Below the pieces are notes generated by a model. The model was not told where the DNA came from. It worked only from the letters and a program-made list of their open reading frames with translations, and searched no databases. A stretch of 30,341 bases of DNA from JAWXCB01 sp034440455 (GTDB taxonomy: Bacteria; Bacteroidota; Bacteroidia; Chitinophagales; CAIOSU01), in the NCBI GenBank assembly GCA_034440455.1, contig JAWXCB010000001.1:1-30341 (forward strand). Reading direction: 5' to 3'. The translations under genes and the position numbers were made by a program. Positions 16,481 to 23,655 of the stretch are shown one piece after another. Numbering within the stretch: the stretch's first letter is position 1; each line of letters begins with the position of its first letter.

Positions 16481-18124
16481 ATGCCTTACATGAATTTTAT
16501 CAGCCTGGGCGGAATGCTTACGTTGCTCTTGTGCGCATGGCTGCTCTCCTTTCAAAAATCCAAAATCAATTTTCGGCAAATCGCATGGGGCATTGGCTTG
16601 CAATTTTTATTTGCCACCATCGTGCTGAAAAACAATTGGGTGAGCTTCGCGGGCATGTCCGTGTTAGGATGCCTGCTGGTAAACTTTTTTTTGAAAGATG
16701 AAAAGAGCTTCGCCTCGCTGCATGTTGCGCTTCGTTTTGTGCTCATCACGCTGGGCGCGGTTGCGGTGGGCGTTGTGTTCTTTTTTATCGGAAATCTTGC
16801 GGGAGCAGGAAATCTGCTTATCCCGATGCTGGTTGTTTTGCTGCTGCTCATCGCAAACAGCCTGTTGAAATTCAATGGAAAGCTGCAACCCTATTTTACG
16901 ACATTGCTCGTGTTGCTTCTCATTCCCTTTCTCATCTTGAAAAACTGGTATGGGCAATCTCTTTTTTCCGCCTTCAGCGGGCAAGTGGCATATTTTCTCA
17001 GCATGTCTGATTTCGGAGCATCGTTTCTTTTTGGAAACCTTGCTGATGCGAAATATTATTTCCCCGCTGATTCCTATTGGCCCGGCTTCGGATTTCAATT
17101 CGCATTTAAAGTGCTCCCCACCATCATTTTTTTTGGTGGATTTATGAGCGTGCTGTATTACTACGGCATCATGCAGAAAGTGATTATCGGGCTGAGCAAA
17201 TTCATGCGCTGGACCTTGGGCACGAGTGGGGCTGAAACGATGTCCTGCACTGCAAACATCTTTGTCGGACAAACAGAAGCGCCTTTACTCATCAAGCCGT
17301 TTCTCAACGAGATGACAAAGTCTGAACTGCTCACCGTAATGGTAGGAGGCTTTGCCACCATCGCAGGCGGTGTAATGGCAGGCTATATCGCTATGGGTAT
17401 TCCGGCAAATCATCTCATTGCAGCGAGTGTGATGGGCGCGCCTGCCGCGCTGGTGTTGGGAAAAATGATTTTACCTGAAAATGAAAAGTCCATTACAGCA
17501 GGCGAAATCAAAATGCCCGACATCAACTCAGGAAGCAATGTGATTGAAGCCGCAAGCAATGGAATTATTGACGGATTAAAACTGGCGGCAAACGTGGGCG
17601 CGATGCTCATTGGCTTCATCGCGTTGATTGCCGTGTGCGACATGCTGCTGAACGGGCTTGACGCGCTCATTGACGGCAGGCTTTTGCAAGGCGCGCATTA
17701 TGATTATGCCGTTGCCGGTTTATCACCCGCCAAAGGAGAATACGCGGGTTATTTTCCCGGCTCCATCAGAACATTTTTCGGAACAGTGCTACAGCCGATA
17801 GCTTTCCTGATGGGTGTGCCGTGGGAAGATGCCGCAAACGTAGGCAATCTGCTTGGCATCAAACTGTCGCTCAATGAATTTGTCGCTTACGGACAACTCA
17901 TCAACTACGTGAAGGAAGGAGTGATAAGCGAGCGCTCGATGATTATTGCAACGTATGCGCTCTGCGGCTTTGCTAATTTTTCATCGGTGGGCATTCAGAT
18001 TGGCGGCATCAGCGCCCTTGCCCCCTCGCGCAAAAGCGACCTTGCAAAATTAGGGTTACGCGCAATGTTTGGCGGTGCAATCGCCTCCTGCCTCAATGCA
18101 ACTATTGCGGGGATATTGCTTTAG
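16481..18124 (+). CDS. CNT-family nucleoside transporter (NupC-like)
   Basis: 547 aa integral membrane protein. CNT hallmarks are intact: TSGAETMSCTANIFVGQTEAPLLIKPF near 247-273, GGFATIAGGVMAGYIAMGIP, and GFANFSSVGIQIGGISALAP near the end. These carriers import nucleosides with Na+ or H+. At 547 aa it is over 100 residues longer than NupC of E. coli (about 400). The extra length lies in additional N-terminal helices (about 45-150) and in an insert near 400-430 (LLQGAHYDYAVAGLSPAKGEYAG) between helices. ATG at 16481 follows a pyrimidine-rich leader with no other feature I can name. It converges on rimO across a 20-bp gap without a terminator. Confidence 0.93.
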   Translation: MPYMNFISLGGMLTLLLCAWLLSFQKSKINFRQIAWGIGLQFLFATIVLKNNWVSFAGMSVLGCLLVNFFLKDEKSFASLHVALRFVLITLGAVAVGVVFFFIGNLAGAGNLLIPMLVVLLLLIANSLLKFNGKLQPYFTTLLVLLLIPFLILKNWYGQSLFSAFSGQVAYFLSMSDFGASFLFGNLADAKYYFPADSYWPGFGFQFAFKVLPTIIFFGGFMSVLYYYGIMQKVIIGLSKFMRWTLGTSGAETMSCTANIFVGQTEAPLLIKPFLNEMTKSELLTVMVGGFATIAGGVMAGYIAMGIPANHLIAASVMGAPAALVLGKMILPENEKSITAGEIKMPDINSGSNVIEAASNGIIDGLKLAANVGAMLIGFIALIAVCDMLLNGLDALIDGRLLQGAHYDYAVAGLSPAKGEYAGYFPGSIRTFFGTVLQPIAFLMGVPWEDAANVGNLLGIKLSLNEFVAYGQLINYVKEGVISERSMIIATYALCGFANFSSVGIQIGGISALAPSRKSDLAKLGLRAMFGGAIASCLNATIAGILL

Positions 18125-18144
18125 CAGATTTGAAGTTGGAGGTA

Positions 18145-19593
18145 TCAATTCACCACTTCCCCATACAAATCAAACTCTTCTGCCCTTGTAATCTTCACGT
18201 TGGCAAAGTCGCCAATACGCACGTAATGCTTTGATGCATCCACCAGCACTTCGTTGTCCACTTCGGGGGAATCGCCTTCGGTTCTGCCAATGAAGTAATT
18301 GCCTTCCTTGCGGTCAAAGAGTGTTTTGTATGTCTTGCCGACTTTTGCTTGGTTAAGTTCTGTAGAGATACCTTCCTGCAATGCCATCAGTTCTTCCATC
18401 CTGCGTTTTTTTGTTTTGGCGGGAACAGAATCTTTCAGTTGATAAGCCGAAGTGCCTTCTTCATGCGAATAAGTGAACACGCCCAACCTGTCAAAGCGGG
18501 TTTGCTCAACGAATTGCATCACCTCCTCAAAGTCTTTTTCTGTTTCCCCCGGAAAGCCAACGAGCATCGTGGTTCGCAGAGTAATGCCCGGCACTTTTTC
18601 CCGAATCGTATTCACCAGTGCAATCGTTTCCTCTTTGGTGATTTGCCGTTTCATGCCCGCCAGCACGTTGTTGCTGATATGCTGCAACGGGATGTCAAGA
18701 TAGTTGCAAACCTTCGGGCTGCGGTTCATCGCATCTAAAATTTCGAGTGGAAATTTATTTGGATAAGCATAGTGTAAGCGAACCCATTCAATGCCCTCTA
18801 TTTCAGAGAGTTGTAAGAGCAATTCGGGCAGCATCCGCTTCTTGTAAATATCCAAACCGTAGTAGGTCAGTTCCTGTGCAATCAGCATCAACTCCTTCGT
18901 GCCGTGCGAGGCGAGATGTTTCGCTTCGGCAACAATCGCTTCCATCGTTTTGGAAACATGCTGTCCGCGCATGAGCGGTATCGCGCAAAAGGAACAGGTG
19001 CGGTTGCATCCTTCGGAAATTTTCAGATAGGCATAATGCTGGGGAGTGGAGATAATTCTTTCGCCAATCAACTCATGCTTATAGTCAGCGCCAAGCCGTT
19101 TCAGCAATCCCGGAAGCTCAAGCGTTCCAAAGTAGCCATCCACATCGGGAATTTCTTTCTCCAAATCGTCCTTGTAGCGATGCGAAAGGCAACCCGTCAC
19201 AAACACTTTCTCTACCCTACCCGCTTTCTTTTCATCCACATATTGCAGAATGGTGTTGATGGATTCTTCCTTTGCCCGCTCGATGAAGCCGCAGGTATTA
19301 ATAACGACAACCTCGCCCCTTGGCTTGTCATTGCGGACTTGTTCCGCAATACTCTTTCCAGACTTGTTTTTTTCCTCACCCCCCGCCCCCTCGCCTTTGG
19401 CTTGAAATTGAGATGTGTGCGAATGCTCGGACTCCCTCTCCTTTGGAGAGGGGCGGGGTGAGGCTTCATCCTGATGAAACGCTTCAATCTTGTTTCCCTT
19501 CAACTGCCTCAGCAGCACCTCGCTGTCCACCACGTTTTTGGAACAGCCAAGCGTGATGATATTTACTTTGTAATTGTGGGGTTTGGTTTTCAT
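18145..19593 (-). CDS. rimO: Ribosomal protein S12 methylthiotransferase RimO, with repeat-derived insertion
   Basis: 482 aa; usual length is about 430-440. RimO attaches a methylthio group to an Asp of ribosomal protein S12 using two [4Fe-4S] clusters. The MTTase domain holds C17 (TLGCSKNVVDSE), C101 (INTCGF) and C135 (VTGCLSHRY); the radical-SAM cluster is C196-x3-C200-x2-C203 (CNRTCSFC). A C-terminal TRAM domain follows. Residues about 41-93, between EAFH and EVVVINTCGF, are alien to the family: ASPRPSPKERE and SIAEQVRNDKPR are translations of dispersed DNA repeats. The insertion keeps the frame and lies in a loop between the first two cluster cysteines, so activity may be retained. It lies 9 nt after ftsY, probably in one operon. 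Confidence 0.95.
   Translation of the reverse strand: MKTKPHNYKVNIITLGCSKNVVDSEVLLRQLKGNKIEAFHQDEASPRPSPKERESEHSHTSQFQAKGEGAGGEEKNKSGKSIAEQVRNDKPRGEVVVINTCGFIERAKEESINTILQYVDEKKAGRVEKVFVTGCLSHRYKDDLEKEIPDVDGYFGTLELPGLLKRLGADYKHELIGERIISTPQHYAYLKISEGCNRTCSFCAIPLMRGQHVSKTMEAIVAEAKHLASHGTKELMLIAQELTYYGLDIYKKRMLPELLLQLSEIEGIEWVRLHYAYPNKFPLEILDAMNRSPKVCNYLDIPLQHISNNVLAGMKRQITKEETIALVNTIREKVPGITLRTTMLVGFPGETEKDFEEVMQFVEQTRFDRLGVFTYSHEEGTSAYQLKDSVPAKTKKRRMEELMALQEGISTELNQAKVGKTYKTLFDRKEGNYFIGRTEGDSPEVDNEVLVDASKHYVRIGDFANVKITRAEEFDLYGEVVN
19315..19473. mobile_element. Compound palindromic repeat inserted in rimO
   Basis: Two dispersed repeats sit side by side inside the reading frame. One is bounded by CCTCACC...GCCCC (from about 19375) and its inverted copy GGGGCGGGGTGAGG (ending near 19464), with CTCCTTTGGAGAG inside. 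The other contains TTGCGGA-CTTGT-TCCGCAA (about 19333-19351), a palindrome. The first shares its CCTCACCCC/GAGGGG frame with the intergenic copy at 404-478. The insertion adds about 53 codons without a stop. Confidence 0.75.
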
Positions 19594-19602
19594 TCTAACG
19601 AA

Positions 19603-20559
19603 TCACTCCTGCTTAAACAACGAATCCACAAACTCCATCCGGTTGAATAACTGCAAATCTTCCTTCTTCTCGCCCACACCGATATACTTCACCGGAATCT
19701 TAAACTGGTCAACAATACCAATTACAACACCGCCTTTAGCAGTACCATCTAATTTTGTGATTACCAACGCATTAACATCCGTAGCCGCAGTAAATTGTTT
19801 TGCTTGCTCAATCGCATTTTGCCCGGTGGAACCATCAAGCACCAGCAGAATTTCATGAGGCGCTTCGGGTATCAGCTTGTTCATCACGCGCCTCACTTTG
19901 CTCAGTTCATCCATCAGGTGCTTCTTGTTGTGCAGGCGACCAGCCGTGTCAATTATCACCACATCCATCCCCCTCGCGATGCCCGATTCAAGCGTATCGT
20001 ATGCCACCGATGCAGGGTCAGAACCTTGCTCCTTTTTCACAATCGGCACATCCACCCGTTCAGCCCACACCGTTAGTTGGTCAACTGCTGCCGCGCGAAA
20101 CGTATCCGCAGCGCCCAGCATCACACTTTTCCCCGCTTGCTTAAACTGCCAGGCGAGTTTGCCGATAGTCGTTGTCTTGCCCACCCCATTCACACCAACC
20201 ACCATAATCACATAAGGCTTCGTAGTCAGGAAGTCCGTAAGCAGCTTAAAATCCTTCCCCGAATCGTCCGAAATAATACTTACAACCTCCTCTTTAAGAA
20301 TCCTGTTTAAGTCGCTGGTATTTAAATACTTATCACGAGCCACCCTCTCCTCCAGTGCACGGATAATTTTCAGCGTAGTATCCACGCCCACGTCCGAAGC
20401 AATCAGCGCCTCCTCAATGTCATCAAGCGCCTCGTCATCTACTTTCGCCTTGCCCGCAACAGCCTTTGCAATTTTGGAAAAGAACCCTTCTTTGGTTTTT
20501 TCCAAGCCCTGGTCAAGCTGCTCTTTTTTGTCTTTTGAAAGAAAATCGAAAAATCCCAT
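19603..20559 (-). CDS. ftsY: Signal recognition particle receptor FtsY
   Basis: 318 aa. FtsY docks SRP-ribosome complexes at the membrane for co-translational insertion. A short N domain (about 1-100; charged N-terminus without the long acidic A domain of E. coli) precedes the SRP-GTPase NG core: P-loop GVNGVGKTT (122-130), ADTFRAAA (151-158), DTAGR (204-208) and TKLDG (268-272), ending GVGEKKEDLQLF. All catalytic motifs are present. ATG at 20559 is preceded by a heptad palindrome. It lies downstream of the DUF4295 terminator and upstream of rimO. Confidence 0.97.
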   Translation of the reverse strand: MGFFDFLSKDKKEQLDQGLEKTKEGFFSKIAKAVAGKAKVDDEALDDIEEALIASDVGVDTTLKIIRALEERVARDKYLNTSDLNRILKEEVVSIISDDSGKDFKLLTDFLTTKPYVIMVVGVNGVGKTTTIGKLAWQFKQAGKSVMLGAADTFRAAAVDQLTVWAERVDVPIVKKEQGSDPASVAYDTLESGIARGMDVVIIDTAGRLHNKKHLMDELSKVRRVMNKLIPEAPHEILLVLDGSTGQNAIEQAKQFTAATDVNALVITKLDGTAKGGVVIGIVDQFKIPVKYIGVGEKKEDLQLFNRMEFVDSLFKQE

Positions 20560-20564
20560 TTTTT

Positions 20565-20641
20565 AGTTTGGAGTTTGAAGTTGAGTTAAAAAGTTTACAA
20601 GCTCGTCTGAAAAAACTTCAAACCTCAAACTGTAAACATAA
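20565..20641. repeat. Heptad palindrome upstream of ftsY
   Basis: Eleven 7-bp steps fit exactly from 20565 to 20641. Plus-strand units at 20565, 20572 and 20579 fit AGTTKRN; units at 20614, 20621, 20628 and 20635 fit AACNTNA. The two ends are inverted: 20565-20582 pairs with 20614-20631 at 16 of 18 bases around a 31-nt loop. In ftsY mRNA sense the A/C-type heptads lie immediately before the ATG. Confidence 0.75.
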
Positions 20642-20673
20642 AAAAGGCTTCCCGTTTTTGGAGAAGCCTTTTT
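20641..20673 (-). terminator. Intrinsic terminator of the rpmB-rpmG-DUF4295 operon
   Basis: An 11-bp perfect stem (20641-20651 with 20663-20673, AAAAAGGCTTC) with an 11-nt loop lies about 20 nt past the DUF4295 stop. Read on the minus strand it ends in a T-run (TTTTTTATG). It separates the ribosomal operon from ftsY. Confidence 0.85.
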
Positions 20674-20693
20674 CATTTGAGCCGGAAACAGTG

Positions 20694-20858
20694 TTACATT
20701 TCGCCCAATGCCTTATCAACATTGTCCTTATGCACCACCCTCTCCTTAAAAGTGTAGGCGCCTGATTTCGGGCTTTTCACAGCCTTAATCACCTTCACCA
20801 TGTCTTTGCCGCCACCGCCACCTCTGTTAACTCTTGCGTTCTTACTTACTTTAGCCAT
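20694..20858 (-). CDS. DUF4295 small basic protein
   Basis: 54 aa, found by reading 20858 to 20694: it begins MAKVSKNARVNRGGGGGK and ends VDKALGEM, with TAA at 20696-20694. Very basic, with a glycine run at 13-17. It is a Bacteroidota-specific family that regularly follows the genes for L28 and L33, as here, so it is probably a ribosome-associated small protein; that role is inferred from context. Last gene of the operon before the terminator at 20641. Confidence 0.9.
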   Translation of the reverse strand: MAKVSKNARVNRGGGGGKDMVKVIKAVKSPKSGAYTFKERVVHKDNVDKALGEM

Positions 20859-20864
20859 TTTCCG

Positions 20865-21047
20865 TTATTTTATTTCTTTATGAACAGTCACCTTTCTCAA
20901 AATCGGGTTGTACTTCTTCAGTTCAATCCTTTCCGTAGTGTTCTTTTTGTTCTTCTTCGTAATGTAACGCGAAGTGCCGGGCAAGCCGCTCGTCTTCATT
21001 TCCGTACATTCCAAAATCACCTGAATCCTGTTTTTATTCCTTGCCAT
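20865..21047 (-). CDS. rpmG: 50S ribosomal protein L33
   Basis: 60 aa, basic. RIQVILECTEMKTSGLPGTSRYITKKNKKNT and LRKVTVHKEIK are the L33 core and end. Only one Cys is present (LECTE), so this is the form without the CxxC...CxxC zinc site. It lies 6 nt after rpmB and 6 nt before DUF4295. Confidence 0.97.
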   Translation of the reverse strand: MARNKNRIQVILECTEMKTSGLPGTSRYITKKNKKNTTERIELKKYNPILRKVTVHKEIK

Positions 21048-21053
21048 TGCCTG

Positions 21054-21296
21054 TTAGTTTAGTTTGATTTCTCCCGCAGTTTCCAGCTCCTTCAGGCAGG
21101 TGTACAAGCCGCGTTTGTTAATATTCCGAAGCCCTGCTGAACTAACTTTCAGCGTAATCCACTTGTTCAATTCAGGCACAAAAAATCGTTTGTTCCACAA
21201 ATTAGGAAGAAACCTTCTCTTGGTTTTCCTGTTTGATTTTGACACGTAAAACCCCGTAATCGGCTTCTTACCTGTTATCTGACATTCCCTCGACAT
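21054..21296 (-). CDS. rpmB: 50S ribosomal protein L28
   Basis: 80 aa. SRECQITGKKPITGFYVSKSN, KRRFLPNLWNKRF and VSSAGLRNINKRGL are L28 signatures. No zinc-binding CxxC pairs, matching the zinc-free L33 beside it. First gene of the rpmB-rpmG-DUF4295 operon. Confidence 0.97.
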   Translation of the reverse strand: MSRECQITGKKPITGFYVSKSNRKTKRRFLPNLWNKRFFVPELNKWITLKVSSAGLRNINKRGLYTCLKELETAGEIKLN

Positions 21297-21318
21297 TTTT
21301 CAAAATTTCTTTGGACGG

Positions 21319-21349
21319 CAAAAATCGCCTTTTTTCTCAAACAAACCAA
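21319..21349 (-). promoter_or_regulatory. Candidate promoter of the rpmB operon
   Basis: On the minus strand TTG (21349-21347) and GATTTTTG (21326-21319, 7 of 8 to TAnnTTTG) are 20 bp apart, within the spacing known for Bacteroidota primary-sigma promoters. The leader would be about 17 nt. Confidence 0.5.
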
Positions 21350-21374
21350 AAAGGATTTGAAAGAATTTTCTAAA

Positions 21375-22595
21375 TCACGCATCCAACTCGCCTGCAATCA
21401 CATTCAGGCTGCTCATCGTAACAACGGCATCCGATAAAAGTGAACCCCTCACAATTTCAGGATAAGCCTGATAGAAGATAAAGCAAGGTCTGCGGAAATG
21501 CAGGCGGTAAGGCGTTCTGCCCCCATCGCTCACAATGTAAAAGCCAAGTTCACCGTTGCCCCCTTCCACGCTGAAATAAACCTCCCCCTTCGGCACAACT
21601 AATTCGCCCATCACAATCTTAAAGTGATAAATCAGTGCTTCCATGTTCGTATAAACATCTTCCTTGGGGGGCAGATAAACCCACGGCACATCCGCATGGA
21701 AGTTGCCCGCAGGCATTTTATCCATCGCCTGCTGGATGATGCGCAAACTTTGGCGCATCTCATTGTTGCGCACCATGAAGCGGTCATAGCAATCGCCCTT
21801 TTCGCCAATGGGAATATCAAATTCAAAATCCTCGTAGGAGGAATAGGGATTCATCACCCGCACATCATAATCAACCCCCGCAGCCCGCAAATTAGGACCC
21901 GTAAAGCCATAGTTCAAAGCGCGTTCCGCAGAAATGCCGCCAACGCCAATCGTTCTGTCTAAGAAAATTCGGTTGCGATTGAATAGTCCGTCAAACTCAT
22001 CAAGCGTCTTGGGGAATTCCACTAAAAACTTCTTAATTTTCTGAATTGTCGTTTCGTTAAAATCCCGTTCAAACCCGCCTATTCTGCCAATATTAGTTGT
22101 TAAGCGCGCTCCGCACACCTCCTCGTAAATCTCATAAATGTCTTCACGCTTCTGAAACATATACAAAAAGCCCGTAAACGCGCCCGTGTCCACCCCAAGA
22201 ATCGAGTTGCAAATAATGTGGTCGGCAATTCTGCCCAACTCCATCATAATCACGCGCATATAATCGACCCGCTTCGGCACTTCTATTCCAAGTAATCGCT
22301 CTACTGCTATATGCCAGCCGATATTGTTAATCGGGGCGGAGCAATAATTCAGGCGGTCAGTAATCGGAGTAATCTGGTAATAAGGTCTGCGCTCTCCAAG
22401 CTTTTCAAACGCACGATGAATGTATCCTATGGTCGGTTCCGTGTCAACAATCTTCTCCCCGTCAAGCTTCATCACGTTCTGCAACACCCCGTGCGTAGCC
22501 GGATGCGTAGGTCCCATGTTGATTGTTAACAAACCGTCATCGCCAATCGTCTTATCGGTGATGGGAAGTTTTTGTTCTGTTGTTTGTGCTTCCAT
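21375..22595 (-). CDS. nuoD: NADH-quinone oxidoreductase subunit D
   Basis: 406 aa, normal for the 49-kDa complex I subunit of the Q-module. Signatures include NMGPTHPATHGVLQ, EPTIGYIHRAFEKLGE, RLNYCSAPINN, VDTGAFTGFLYMFQKRED, GGISAERALNYGFTGPNLRAAG, and the C-terminal RTPYRLHFRRPCF with DAVVTMSSLNVIAGELD. No fusion to nuoC. Its ATG (22595) directly abuts the stop of the inserted four-helix-bundle gene. No nuoE follows; the next gene downstream is rpmB, so the nuo cluster ends here. Confidence 0.97.
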   Translation of the reverse strand: MEAQTTEQKLPITDKTIGDDGLLTINMGPTHPATHGVLQNVMKLDGEKIVDTEPTIGYIHRAFEKLGERRPYYQITPITDRLNYCSAPINNIGWHIAVERLLGIEVPKRVDYMRVIMMELGRIADHIICNSILGVDTGAFTGFLYMFQKREDIYEIYEEVCGARLTTNIGRIGGFERDFNETTIQKIKKFLVEFPKTLDEFDGLFNRNRIFLDRTIGVGGISAERALNYGFTGPNLRAAGVDYDVRVMNPYSSYEDFEFDIPIGEKGDCYDRFMVRNNEMRQSLRIIQQAMDKMPAGNFHADVPWVYLPPKEDVYTNMEALIYHFKIVMGELVVPKGEVYFSVEGGNGELGFYIVSDGGRTPYRLHFRRPCFIFYQAYPEIVRGSLLSDAVVTMSSLNVIAGELDA

Positions 22596-23033
22596 TTAAA
22601 AGTTTGGAATTTTGAGTTTTGAGTTTACCGTCTCTTCTACCCTGTTTTTAAATTTAATTCCTTTCACCTCTGATTGGTTTAAGTAAGTGATAAAACCTTT
22701 CAGCATTTTGCTGATTTCATCACTGAGTTGGTATAACTCGTTAAACTTTTCTTTTGAAATATATCCTTTATCAAAAGCGCGATAGAGTTGTGACCTCGAT
22801 TCTCCCCCTGAACCCTTCGCGATGCTTAAAAATTGAATGAACTCTTTTCTCCAGCCTCTTTCAAATCCCTCCGCAATATTATCCATGATTGAACCTGATG
22901 CGCTGTTAATCTGATCCTTTAGCTTAAAATCTTTCGAGAATTCAGCGCCTCTGGTTAGTTTATAAATTTCATTGCAATACGCTCTTACTTTCTGTCAGAT
23001 TATTAAATCTTCAAATTTTGTCCGTGTAACCAT
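22596..23033 (-). pseudogene. Four-helix-bundle (S23/IVP-type) protein, broken by a TGA in helix 1
   Basis: Read in one frame from ATG 23033 to TAA 22598-22596 it is a near-complete four-helix-bundle protein (TIGR02436, also seen as the 23S rRNA intervening-sequence protein), with one internal stop, TGA at 22997-22995. The N-terminus reads KFEDLII-stop-QKVRAYCNEIY, where the family has a conserved Trp in FEDLxxWQKA; TGG to TGA is one base. Then come INSASGSIMDNIAEGFER, FLSIAKGSGGESRSQL and MLKGFITYL, all family signatures. From the internal ATG 22886 a 96-aa product lacking helix 1 could be made. The last nine residues are encoded by heptad repeats. It sits between nuoC and nuoD, in the loop of a heptad palindrome. 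Confidence 0.85.
22601..22628. repeat. Left heptad arm flanking the four-helix-bundle gene
   Basis: Four 7-bp units at 22601, 22608, 22615 and 22622 fit ARTTTNN (AGTTTGG, AATTTTG, AGTTTTG, AGTTTAC). The first 19 bases are an inverted copy of 23038-23057 apart from one extra base there. The arm supplies the C-terminal codons of the four-helix-bundle gene and the nuoD leader. Confidence 0.7.
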
Positions 23034-23064
23034 CTCCAAACTCAAAAATTCCAAACTCCAAACT
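23034..23064. repeat. Right heptad arm flanking the four-helix-bundle gene
   Basis: Plus-strand units CTCCAAA, CTCAAAA, then two CCAAACT units (23051, 23058), with a 3-base phase break between. 23038-23057 is the inverted partner of the left arm. It fills the whole gap between the nuoC stop (23065) and the four-helix-bundle ATG (23033). Confidence 0.7.
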
Positions 23065-23598
23065 TTAATTCCCCTCAACCAACGATTCTCTGCCAAACAT
23101 CGTATCATCTTTGTCTATGCGCGAGCCTTCTTCCAGCGGATATTCCTTGCGCATGGGAAAATAATCCATGCTGTCAACATTCAAAATACGCTTCAAATCA
23201 GGATGCCCCTTGAATTGCACTCCGAAGAAGTCGTATGTCTCACGCTCCATCCAATTCGCAGTAGAGAAAATGTTTGTCGCAGTATCAATCACCGGATTAC
23301 TGATGGGAATGTTCGCCTTCAGCCGGATGCGCGTGTTCTTCCACAGGTTGTGCAGCAGATAAACGATTTCAAGCTCCTCGCCTTTCCGCTCGGGAAAATG
23401 CACCGCAAACAGCGAAGTGAGAAATTGAAACTGTAAATCCTTATCATCATAGAGATACTTCAAAACATCGGTAATCCTTTTTGGGTTCACCGTAATGACA
23501 AGCGCTTTGTAAAGCGGTTCTTCGACTACGGAAACAATGTCGCTTCCGTAGCGGTTAGTAAGTTTCTCCTGAATAAGTGCGTGTGGTATCTTTTCCAT
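23065..23598 (-). CDS. nuoC: NADH-quinone oxidoreductase subunit C
   Basis: 177 aa from ATG 23598; an in-frame TTG three bases earlier belongs to the heptad tract and is less likely the start. The 30-kDa complex I signature ERETYDFFGVQFKGHPDLKRI is present near 130-150. Other family features: FQFLTSLFAVHFPERKGEELEIVYLLHN. Forms the Q-module of complex I with NuoB and NuoD. Separated from nuoD by the inserted four-helix-bundle gene. Confidence 0.96.
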   Translation of the reverse strand: MEKIPHALIQEKLTNRYGSDIVSVVEEPLYKALVITVNPKRITDVLKYLYDDKDLQFQFLTSLFAVHFPERKGEELEIVYLLHNLWKNTRIRLKANIPISNPVIDTATNIFSTANWMERETYDFFGVQFKGHPDLKRILNVDSMDYFPMRKEYPLEEGSRIDKDDTMFGRESLVEGN

Positions 23599-23654
23599 CA
23601 ATGCTTAAATCTAAAGTCTGTTATCTCACATCTCACGTCTCAAGTCTAATATCT
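23599..23654. repeat. Perfect heptad array filling the nuoB-nuoC gap (8 x 7 bp)
   Basis: On the minus strand eight consecutive units starting at 23654 and ending at 23599 have the form AGNNNNN, seven of them AGANNNN (for example AGACGTG, AGATGTG). The array occupies 56 of the 57 bases between the nuoB stop (23656) and the nuoC ATG (23598). The first two or three bases of each unit are fixed and the rest vary. Confidence 0.85.
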
Positions 23655-23655
23655 A

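Noticed and set aside
23599..23601. TTG as nuoC start, one codon before the ATG
   Set aside because: The TTG is part of the heptad array; the adjacent ATG at 23598 is the simpler start.
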